Positions 46,962 through 56,163 of a stretch of DNA of 64,000 nt are shown in pieces (positions within the stretch are counted from its first letter, which is position 1; every line of letters begins with the position of its first letter). Made by a program: the position numbers and the translations under genes. Under the pieces are notes generated by a model. The model saw only the letters and a program-made list of their open reading frames with translations, did no database searches and was not told the DNA's origin. This DNA is from Takakia lepidozioides (lineage: Eukaryota; Streptophyta; Takakiopsida; Takakiales; Takakiaceae): the NCBI GenBank assembly GCA_030704615.1, contig CM060732.1, forward strand, positions 48,835,053 to 48,899,052, read 5' to 3'.

Positions 46962-48600
46962 TCACGGTTTACTGTTTAGGATCAGCAAACCTTTGTGAGC
47001 GAGCACCCTTCTGTTGGTGAGAGTCTCGTGAAGGACTCCGTGTGCGAGCCCGAGTCTTGTCACTGGCTGATGGAGATGATTGAGCACTACCTGGAAATAT
47101 CTGACCCTCCTTTGGCTGATAACGAGGTAACCTCTCAGGCATAGGAGATCCCCGTCGTTTCTTCTCTGCCTCTGAAGTGCATAGTCCTCTGCCATTTCAA
47201 AAGAGTTTTCTGAAGCAGAATCCTCGTCCCCCCTTAGGTGTTTTAACGGCTGAACTTTAAGTGGAATCCTGCGTGGCATGCAATGTGGGCCCACCATGTC
47301 TGGAAGTTTAAACTGTACAACTTGTTGTAAGCGCTTGCAAGCAAAATTAGTGAATGCCCTGAACTCCTTATCCGTATAGGTGAGAGGTGTGTCAATGACT
47401 TTGGAATAGTGTAAGTATTTCCAGGCTTCATGTCCCTTAAAGAAAATATCCTCAGGGCCGAATTTCTCTGTTGCCAAATTGTTTCAAGCCGAATTAAACC
47501 ATGAACGAAGTTGGGAATCCTTCTGCATCATAACTTTTGCATCATATAGGTACATATGAGGTGGCACTGAAGGTAAGACCCAATGATCCCCACTGGAATA
47601 ACTCAAAAATTGTGATTGCATCTTCTGCTGCTCCATGTGATAACGTGTCATAAAATAAGCAGCATAGTATAATCCACAGCCCATGACAATACTAGATTTG
47701 GTATAGATGTACCCATGTACAACCTGGAAGGCAATTAATTCCTTCAGCATGGTACCTGCCTCAGACCAGTACCTTGCAAAGTGATGATCCTCAATGGGTC
47801 GATTGTTCGGAAGAACCTTAGTCCGAGTTGCCACTGGCAACCAAATGCGCATGATCTGGTAGTAATGTGCCAACAACTGCGGAGGACTAAATTTTTTCCA
47901 AGCCAAATCCAGCACAATGGGAAAAGGGCATAATCATAGCCCGACTGTACTCCCATGCAGCAGGAGTCCTAGGTGGGTTAAAAGCAGCATTCTAGACAAA
48001 CAAAAAGGCCTTGTTTGAAACAGCTGAAGGAAAGCTTGCAGGGCACAGAGCATAAAGGTATGGTTGGCACAGAATGGAACAGGTATGTGCGTGTAGGGCT
48101 TGCAAATATCGAGTGAGAGAAAATGTACTCTCAATTCGTCCGTCCTTGCGCCACTGCGTGAGAAGTAAAGCGAGCGTGTAATCCGTTACATCCACCATAG
48201 CTACAAAGCTAGTGCTTTGATTGCCCCTCCTGTCGAGACACTGGCTATTCGGAGCCACCCCGACTCTTCCGCTCATAACACTTCCAATTTCTTGTTCTTG
48301 TTTCTTGGAGGGAACCACCTGCATGAAATTCTCACTTCTGATTGGCTGTTGCCTGCTTAGGTAACTTCTTAATTTCACCCCCCTCCGTGGACATTCCCAC
48401 CTGGAATGTCGAGTAGGACAGCACGTGTGGCATAAGTTTATCTTTTCTGTACTCGGAAAGGGTTCTGTTACTCCTGTCCTGAATGCATTAATGGGCCCAC
48501 AAACAGTTTTAGCTGATGTACCGGGTAGGTACTTTGACGGCCCGATTTGTCCTCTTGCACGATGAGACCCACTCTTGCAATCGATGCACTGCAGTGTGCT
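46962..48600 (-). pseudogene. Post-integrase region of element A (internally deleted)
   Basis: Coding region downstream of integrase in element A. The upstream part (48600-48000) has a degenerate finger (QCIDCKSGSHRARGQ), a good CCHC zinc knuckle (CHTCCPTRHSRWEC near 48420) and YTLALLLTQWRKDGR. The downstream part (47950-46962) has LAHYYQIMRIWLPVATRTKV, HHFARYWSEAGTMLKELIAF, FFKGHEAWKYLHYS and a basic C-terminus. Between them, near 47990, the coiled-coil section present in copies B and C is missing. Stops and frameshifts occur near 47480 and 48380. Function unknown. Confidence 0.65.
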
Positions 48601-48612
48601 TCGCCTTAGTGG

Positions 48613-50085
48613 CTACGTGTCCGTTTTAAGACATGCCCCCGACTTCCCCTCTCCGCGTGGCATCTTCTCCGAGTTTGACTTCCAAACTTCTTCTTCACTT
48701 GATGGCCACTTTTCTGACGTTAACCCGCGTCCACCTGTCACTGACCCAATGGACTGTGTAACCCGCATGGGCTGTGTTGGGCTGTGACAGGTTGTGTCTA
48801 ACTGTGGTAAACTGTGATAGGCTGTGTGACACTGTGATGGGCTGTGATAAGCTGTGTTACGTTGTGATGGGCTGTGATAGGTATGCGAACACCTGTACTT
48901 CCCGCCCTGGTCATACACGCTCGGCTTAAAGACAAGTGCTCCATACTCCGTTGGTATCACTAGCGCAACCCGTGACTGTTTTTGTGTTTCAACATGCAAA
49001 TCGTGCTGCAATGGTTTGTCATGGATACCACTGTATCCCTTCAACTTATTGGCATTGACTCTACCCAACATTTCTTTGTTAATGGTTTGTAACATGGCGG
49101 TGTTATTATCATACATCTTCTGTATGACATAAGGTCCTTTCCATGGTGATTTAAGCTTTGAAGCTTTAATCTTCCCCTTCTTCTGCAACTAGAGAACCAA
49201 ATCTCCCGTCTTATAAGTTTTTATTTTGCCTTCATCAAACTGTTCCTTCCTCTTCATCTGAATTCTGGTCATGTTATCAGCTGCATCAGCACGTACTTCT
49301 TCCACATGGTATAATTCATGTTTCCTGACCTTAATTGAATCTTGCAATTCCATTCTCTTTCCCCATTCCGTTCTCATGGTAGGTAACAAGAATTCCACTG
49401 GAAGTAAAGCTTCCATACCATAAACTAATTGGAATGGTGTATACTTAGTGGTGACTTTATATGAAGTCCTGTATGACCACAAAGCTGTCAGCAGTTTTGT
49501 ATCCCAATCCGTTCTGTTTGCATTGACTATCTTAGCCAAGATAGTACATAGTATTTTGTTGGTAGCCTCTGCCTGCCCATTACCTTATGGGTAATACGTT
49601 GTACTCTTCCTATGCACAATCATGAACTCTTTAGTCAATAGTTCAATGGTCTCATTAATGACGTGACTTCCCTGATCACTGATAAATTCCAAGGGACAGC
49701 CAAATCGTGTAAGTATGTTCTCATACAGGAACCTTGCTGTGGACTTTGCTGTGTTGTCCCTCAGAGCTTTAGCTTCCACCCACTTTGTAGTATAATCAGT
49801 GGCTGTGATTATATACTTGTTCTGTGTATTCTTGGCTGGTGGGTTAATTGGTCCAACAAAGTCTAGTCCCCATTTCTGAAATGGTTCAGTAGGCATCGTA
49901 GGATGCAAAGCCATCTTCCCAGATCTCTGCAATGGTCCTAGCCTTTGACACTCATCACAACTCTGACAATACTTGTGTACATCCTTGAACAAAGTAGGCC
50001 ACCAGTAACCTGCAAGTAGTATCTTTCTACTGGTAGTCTCTTCTCCAAAATGACCTCCAGCCACTCCTTTATGAACTTCCTCCAA
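48613..50085 (-). pseudogene. Integrase of Gypsy element A
   Basis: Minus-strand integrase: HHCC finger (HKGVAGGHFGEE and SCDECQRLG), then the DDE core ([18 protein letters not shown], and about 35 residues later the Glu region, where a stop at about 49585 interrupts). After another stop near 49189 comes a C-terminal part: LKSPWKGPYVIQKMYDNNT and MLGRVNANKLKGYSGIHD. The frame then runs straight into a decapeptide repeat and the start of the extra region (VTGGRGLTSEKW). Confidence 0.85.
48779..48890 (-). repeat. Minisatellite translated as decapeptide repeat
   Basis: Minus-strand 30-bp units translate in frame as AYHSPSQCHT, AYHSLPQLDT, TYHSPSQRNT and a decayed fourth copy. The DNA unit is built of three GGCTGTGAT-like decamers on the plus strand. 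Confidence 0.8.
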
Positions 50086-50282
50086 AACTTTATTTACTTC
50101 ATGGTGCTACAAGCATCGTTTAAGTACTCCATCAGGTCCTAGCTTATACATTCTGCCCCCTACCATAGTATAAGGTAAAGCATTGATAGCGATTCTCTTC
50201 CTCTGCTCCTTTCGATAACTAGGTGGGCACTGACCATGAGTAAGGTAATATCTAGCCCAAAATGTTACAGGAAATATAGATT

Positions 50283-50690
50283 CACTTGTGTACTATGCTA
50301 GCAGGTTGATGAACAGTGCTGAAAGGAACTATAGCAGAACTGAAAAAGAAGCACTGGCAATGATATATGCAGTCGAGAAATTCAGGTATTACCTATTGGG
50401 AAGGAAGTTTATGTTTTATGTGGATCACCAGGCTCTGATATATCTGGTGAACAAACCTTTGATAAGTGGAAGGATAGCAAGGTGGTTAATAATCTTGCAC
50501 GAGTTTGAGTTCGAAGTTGTTTACAAGCCTGGCCGTTTGCATCTTGTGGCAGATCACTTGCCACGCCTATGAACAGGAGAGCCCGCCACAGGAGTAGACG
50601 GCCAATTACCTGATGCGAGTTTATTTGCGGTGGAGGTGCAGGGAAGCGCAGATGACTGGTTAGACGCTTCTCATGAGGCATCACAGTGAA
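50283..50690 (+). pseudogene. RNase H of element A, inverted in place
   Basis: RNase H in the opposite orientation to the rest of the element: YYASRLMNSAERNYSRTEKE, FYVDHQALIYLVNKP, FEFEVVYKPGRLHLVADHLP, then the linker toward integrase (DDWLDASHE). On the minus strand the RT/RNase H junction stops at VVFHVHCDA at about 50690, and the integrase-side linker resumes with SIFPVTFWARYYLTHG at about 50285. The missing middle is this plus-strand block. The frame is open for 94 codons. Confidence 0.85.
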
Positions 50691-50699
50691 CATGAAATA

Positions 50700-51480
50700 C
50701 TACATGCCAGTGAGGGTTAATCAGCACAAGTGTAGTTGTTACTGACAATGTAAGTTCCTCAAAAGCCTGTTGACATTCAGCTGTCCATGCAAACACTGCA
50801 TCTTTCTTCAGAAGCTTGCTCAATGGTGCTGCTATCTATGCATACCGTCTAAACAAATCTTCTGTAATAACTGGTTTGTCCAAGGAATCTCCTTAGACTC
50901 TTAACATTTACTGGTGGTGGAGAGGCTTTAATGGCCTCTGTCTTTCTGGGATCCACAAGAAGTCTCCTCTTACACACAATGTGTCCCAAAAGCACCCCTG
51001 AGTTCACACAGAAAGTACACTTCTCTGGATTCAAGCCCAGACCTCTCATCATGCATCGGGCCAAGCATAACTCCAATTTATGCAAGTGCTCATTCTTAGA
51101 GCTGTACACACTGAAATCGTCCAAGAACACCTGCATGAAATCATCCAGATACTCATGAAAAGATTCACTTATCACTCTCTGAAAGGTTGTTGGTGCATTA
51201 CAAAGTCCAAAAGGCATGACTTTGTATGCATAAGCACCCCAGTCTGTGATGAAAGCTGTCTTTCCCTGGTCTTCTTCTGCCACTTGCACTTGATTATAAC
51301 CACTGAAGCCATCCATGAATGAGTACATCTCATGGCCTGCCACAGTGTCCAATACCGCTTCTGTGAATGACAAAGGGAAAGGATCTTTCTTCGTACAAAC
51401 ATTCAACATCTTATAGTTCACACAAACTCTCAGTTTACCATTCTTCTTGGGAACTATCAAAATGGGTGACAACCAAGTTG
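50700..51480 (-). pseudogene. Reverse transcriptase of element A
   Basis: Long minus-strand frame (207 codons at 51472-50849). It has VPKKNGKLRVCVNYKMLN, SFMDGFSGYNQVQVA, KVMPFGLCNAPTTFQRVI and the active site FLDD (QVFLDDFSVYSS), then GLGLNPEKCTF. The frame changes near 50850 into FAWTAECQQAFEEL, the start of RNase H. Well preserved compared with element D. Confidence 0.85.
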
Positions 51481-52003
51481 TCTACTCTATCGGGTATATA
51501 AACTTAGCCTCAGCCAACTTCTTGATCTCTTCCCCAACCTTCTGTGCATAGTTGGGATTCATTCTGTACCTTGCCTGTTTGATTGGTACTAACCCTGATT
51601 CCAGTTCAATCTTATGCTGACAATCTTAGGTGGTATCCCTTTCAGATCCTTGTAGCTCCAAGCAAATACATCTCTGTATTTGATGAACAGACTCTTAGCT
51701 TCCTCAAAGAATTCTAGCTCCAAATCAGCCCCTACCTTCACCATCTTCGGTTCCTCTTCAGTTCCCACATTCACTTCTCTCACCTGCTCATCAGTTGATT
51801 GTCCAACCAGTCACCACTTCATCCTGTAAACTCACAGTGGCTGGTTCCTCTAGGATTTCCATTTCTCCTTCTCTTTCTTCATAGAAATGTGGTGGGTAAC
51901 TGCTTGTTTCACCCTCAATTGGTGTTGCTGTCATTACACCACAGCAGATACCTTTTAAACAACTTAGGCCTTCCAGCTGCATCTCTGCAACCTGCTCCCA
52001 CTC
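51481..52003 (-). pseudogene. Protease/RT linker of element A
   Basis: Two frames: 51783-51589 (KVGADLELEFFEEAKSLFIK and YRDVFAWSYKDLKGIPPKIV, the usual start of the RT region) and about 52003-51791 (HPEWEQVAEMQLEGLSCLKG), which carries no recognised motif. The sequence to the right is replaced by the 52.0-54.0 kb insertion. Confidence 0.6.
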
Positions 52004-52378
52004 TGGGTGGAGGTTTGTTATTTCATGAGCATGAGCGGCATGAGCGGAGTAGTAAGACAATCGGTTTTCATGAGCAGAAGTACAAATTTCGAAAATAAAA
52101 AAAATAAAAAAACAATAATTTAATGCAATGTGTCAGGAAAAACAAATATATTATTCGGCCCCTTGAAGGGAAAATTGCAGTTTTGACAGTTGTGCTCATG
52201 ATATTTCGTCTTCCGCTCATGCCAATTCCCAGCGACATGTGCAAATATGGCGCCGAATTTCGCGGTAATAGGGTTCGTAACCTGAAAAAACGGCGACGTA
52301 TTTCGCGGTAATAGGTCTCTCTGGCGAAAAATGGTGCCGAATTCCGCGGCTATAGGTCCCCTCATGACAGATAATTCG

Positions 52379-52690
52379 GCGCCATTTTTCCAGTGCATGT
52401 TCGGACTTAGCCAGTTTTCGGCGCAAAATAGGGAAATTCGGCGCCATTTTTCCAGACACTGTACCAGTGCATGTTGGGACTTAGCCAGTTTTCGGCCCAA
52501 AAAAGAGAAATTTGGCGCCATTTTTCCAGACACGGTACCAGTGCATGTTGGGACTTAGCCAGTTTTCGGCCCAAAAAAGAGAAATTCGGCGCCATTTTCC
52601 CAGACACAGGTACCAGTGCATGTTGGGACTTAGCCAATTTTCGGCCCCAAAAAGAGAAATTCGGCGCCATTTTTCCAGAAATGGCCCCAC
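52379..52690. repeat. 74-bp tandem repeat, about four copies
   Basis: Units starting GGCGCCATTTTTCCAGACAC at 52440, 52514, 52588 and 52663 (periods 74, 74, 75), preceded by a 13-bp shorter copy at 52379. Because 74 is not a multiple of 3, the frames across it are not meaningful proteins. Confidence 0.9.
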
Positions 52691-52833
52691 AACTGCTTCT
52701 GTTGGATCTCAGTTTGAATGGAATATTGCCTCATTCCAGGAGTTTTGGGGTGCATTTCATTACACTGCAAAAAAAAATCTGATATAGCAAAATGCAATTG
52801 AAAATATCCATATGGAGGATTCCCTTTGCCCTA

Positions 52834-53890
52834 TCAATGATTTCTGGAATCCCTAAGGAGGAGTTTGTGCAGCTCGTTCACGCTCAACGCCAGTGCATGA
52901 ATAAAGTCATCAATAGTCACGTTCATCTTCAACCTCTTTAGGTAAATGTAATACAAATGCTTGCACGGATAATACTTCGAACCCTTCTTTGCTTCCATCA
53001 ACGAGAAGTCCGTACAATTGCAAGTCGGCTCCACTCCAATCGTAATTGTGTATACATCGTCGCGTACAGCCGAGCCGGCCGTTGCCATCCGATACACATG
53101 CCCAAGGCCGGGTGGGGGTACGTCCACGGAGCTCTGAATAGTGCAAGCCATCCCAAGAGCATTGGCAATCCAAGTCTCATTCAACTTGTTGGGAGGGTGT
53201 CGTCTCTTCACTCTTCCGAATCGCATTGTGGGATGTGCAGAATTGTCCAATCCGTCTCTACTGGACCGAACAGTCTGCAATGGCTGGGTCTGAGGAACCG
53301 GAAATGCGTGGGCCGGGATGTCTGTGCGTTCCACCATTCGAAATCCTGCTGCAGATAGAGCATCCGCCTCATTCTGAGAGAGGCTGCAACCCAGTGCAAC
53401 AGGCCAGACGCCCGGAGGCTCCGGCATTCCCTAAATCCCGTACTTGGGCTTGCCAAATACACAGGTCATTATGTCGTGCCTACAGAACCAAAATGTCTAC
53501 GTTGTGGCGTGAGCAAATGTGGGAGTCAAAAATCTGCCGCTGAAACAAGGTGCAGGTACAGCACCGTGTGGGTTCCTCTGAATCATCTCACCACAGCGTG
53601 CTTTCGTATCCACCCGGATGGCGCAGCACTTCCCTCGAAATGTCGGCAATGTCCTCGCAATTCTCCATTGTGACTCCGACACTCTTGTCTCCACAATGGG
53701 AATGTTGTACTGCTTTACTACAGATGGCTCGTTATGTTGCCGGGGCACGCGCCCTGTGCTCAAAGGAGATGGCGATCTTGAACGTGCAAGACTTGCGGTG
53801 CTCGACGAGACCTCCTCGGGCAACATCACCGGACCACGAGGGAGCGTGCGAATATTCTTGTCAGCTCGCCATGAATCCTCTTCTCCGCCA
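52834..53890 (-). pseudogene. SWIM zinc-finger protein fragment
   Basis: Two minus-strand frames, 53829-53497 and 53427-52834. The first is Ser/Arg-rich with CCAIRVDTKARCGEMI. The second contains CNCTDFSLMEAKKGSKYYPC followed by KH, the CxC...CxH pattern of a SWIM finger, then a helical tail to a stop. SWIM fingers occur at the C-terminus of Mutator transposases and in some host proteins. The MULE catalytic domain is not visible here. Its place in a Mutator-like insertion favours a transposase remnant. Confidence 0.5.
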
Positions 53891-53989
53891 GGTGCCTCGT
53901 CGGGCTGAGTGCTTAGAGATTTCCAACTCTTCTATCTTGGAGTTTCCGCCTCGGATAGCGAAGGGATGGGTGAGCAAAAGCCGCGTGAC

Positions 53990-55140
53990 ATCCACTTGAT
54001 CCAGGTCCAACGGGTTGGGATGTCCTGGTTGTAGTCTCAACCTCAGCTATTGGGTCTACTTCTTCATACTCTTCCTCTTCCAATTTCTTCTCTCTGTTTT
54101 CATCCTCCAAGTTCTGCCCTTGGGTTTTTTCTTCACTCATGTAACTCAACTGCAATGGTGTTGGAGAGTATGAACTCTCCGTTGGCTCTGCCACATCCTC
54201 TCCTCCTTCTTCATCTTCCATCTCAGAAACTGGAGTTCCTGTTTTTGGTGTTCCATGCCAACTCTTATCAAAGATTTCTGTCAAATCTTTTATCCAGGGA
54301 TGTACCTCAGATCTTTCACCTCGCGGTTGATCTTCTTCTTGTACCAATTCCCTTAATCTTTCTTGCAAAGAAAAAGAAGGAGTGGCATCCAACTCTAGTT
54401 CTTCCGGTATGGGTGATGTACTCTCTGATCTTAATGGTGTGAGAGGTCCAGATGATTCCCCTATGTCTATTCCTCTCTCCCAAAGTTATGGATAATTAGC
54501 TTTCAGATAACTTTCTCTTTTTGCTGAATATCTCTGGAGTCTAGCTTCTCTTTCATCACTCATGTCCCATGTCTTTCATTTCTTTAATGTGGCAATAACC
54601 AAAACTCTCTTCTGTAGTATCTCTCGTATATGCCTAGGTTTCTTTCAAGCTTCAATGCACCCTTGGCTATACTAGAAGTCTCCGTTACCATATAACCATA
54701 TGACAAACAAGTCTGGAAAGCTGTTCTTGGTATGAGTTTGATCCACAGAATATCCTTTGGAATCCAAGTACAAGCTCCTCATGCATATGAGTATAAACAT
54801 TCACCTTCCTTTCCTCCCAGCCTTCAAACTCTACTCGTTTGATGGATAGCAATGCTATCACATAAACCAGTGTTGGTAACCAACGTGCTCTTCCTCTACA
54901 GGCCACCTGATAAATCTTTATCACCCCTTTCTCAAGACCCCACTCAGGGTCAGCATCATGCATTCTCTTAAGAATGTTTTCCTTACAACCGTCTGGCAAT
55001 TCCAAGAACCTCTTAAAGAATTGTTTGGACAATCTTTCCTTCTCAGTTTCACAAGGAATTTGATTCACATCAAATTCTTTAATTACCCAACCACCATGAT
55101 CCCACCAGATGTCTGTCACATCTGGTTGTTCATGACCCAA
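53990..55140 (-). pseudogene. Gag region of element A
   Basis: Minus-strand coding just inside the primer site: FGDQTGELGHEQPDVTDIWW, ERLSKQFFKRFLELPDGCKE, WLPTLVYVIALLSIKRVEF up to a stop near 54685. Then 54392-53995 is an acidic, Glu-rich stretch (KKLEEEEYEEVDPIAEVE) ending at the insertion. I place it as gag from its position; no classical capsid motif is evident. Stops lie between 54685 and 54392. Confidence 0.55.
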
Positions 55141-55142
55141 TT

Positions 55143-55159
55143 CCCCAGTCTGGTCGCCA
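55143..55159 (-). promoter_or_regulatory. Primer-binding site of element A
   Basis: TGGCGACCAGACTGGGG on the minus strand, 2 nt inside the 5' LTR edge; of the TGGCGAC...TGGGG type seen in tRNA-primed plant Gypsy elements. Unlike element E, I see no complementary copy in its LTR. Confidence 0.8.
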
Positions 55160-55161
55160 AA

Positions 55162-56163
55162 TGTCGAGCTGCTTTTACTCACCCATCCCTTCGCTATCCG
55201 AGGTGGAAACTCCAAGATAGAAGAGTTGGATATCTCTAAGCACTCAGCCCGCTCAGTACAATCAGTCATGACCTGCAACTAGTGAATCATGGTTGTGCTT
55301 CCCATTTGTATTCCTTCTTGTCTTCATATTATCAATTTATCTTATCTGATACTGAAGCATCAGATTGCTTCAGTATCTACTTAGTTCCAGTTAATCATGC
55401 ATTCATTTCACAGCTTCACTCATGTCTCTCTACACAATGTGCTTGTATCGAATAAGTATCAGATTATGTTTTATCAGGTACCAGGCCAATGTCAAGGTGA
55501 CTCTAATCCGCCCTACAGTATCACTACAGCTCTGCATGTAATAAGCATCTACTATTCATCTTTTCTCCTTCTTTGTGCTCTCGTTCTTCCTCTCCGCCTG
55601 ATCTCCTTCTCCCATGACCTAGTAGCGCTCCTCGTGAAATGTCCTTCTTTCCGTTGCCCCTCTCCTTATTTGCCCGCAAGCTGTTCTAACCACCTAACTA
55701 ATTAACCGTCATCCCTGAAGTAACACGTTCCTTCTGCAAATGTCGTTCCCTCACAGTCGTTCCCTGTCAATAATAATTGTTCCCCATGTACTGTGACAGG
55801 CTGTGTCAAGCTGTGCCGAGCTGTGACTGGCTGTGACGGCTGTGTCGGGCTGTGCGAAGCTGTGGCGGGTTGTGACTGGCTGTGTAAGGCTATGTCGGGC
55901 TGTGACTGGCTGTCACGGCTGTGTCGGGCTGTGCAAAGCTGTGGCGGGCTGTGACTGGCTGTGACGGCTGTGTCGGGCTGGGACGAGCTGTGTCGGGCTG
56001 TGCGAAGCTATGGCGGGCTGTGTCGGGCTGTGATGGGCTGTGTAACCCCCCTAAAACCTGCTGCTGCCACCCTTAAGGCTCCTGTTGGTCTCAGTCTGCG
56101 CAAAAATTAAGGGTACCCCACAGAACCCATAAAAGTGTCTAAGTCCCAAGCAGCCCTCTAACA
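55162..56163 (-). repeat. 5' LTR of Gypsy element A (1002 bp)
   Basis: TGTCGAGC...TCTAACA ends match those of the LTR at 46030-46930. It has a longer GGCTGTG minisatellite (55790-56045). To its right lies the coiled-coil coding region of copy B, which it interrupts. Confidence 0.9.
55790..56045. repeat. GGCTGTG minisatellite in LTR
   Basis: About 25 drifting 9-11 bp units (GGCTGTGACT, GGCTGTGTC, GTGCGAAGCT). Higher-order repeats of about 60 bp are visible (GCTGTGACTGGCTGTGACGG and a later GCAAAGCTGTGGCGGGCTGT block). Confidence 0.85.

Larger units (their letters stand above)
52004..53995. mobile_element. Insertion carrying SWIM zinc finger and tandem repeats
   Basis: This block separates two parts of the element A polyprotein. 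The left side is rich in CATGAGC repeats and has three CGCGG-AATAGG boxes (52261-52272, 52304-52315, 52344-52356), linking it to the GTGAGC-type elements. It then has a tandem repeat, a SWIM-finger coding region and, at the right (about 53900-53985), an inverted piece of the A/B/C LTR end. The limits are approximate and no clean target duplication was found. Confidence 0.5.

Noticed and set aside
52120-52782. Overlapping frames with repeated KWRRISLF- or SQFSAQKREI-type peptides
   Set aside because: They arise from the 74-bp tandem repeat, whose period is not a multiple of three, so the same peptide appears in all frames.
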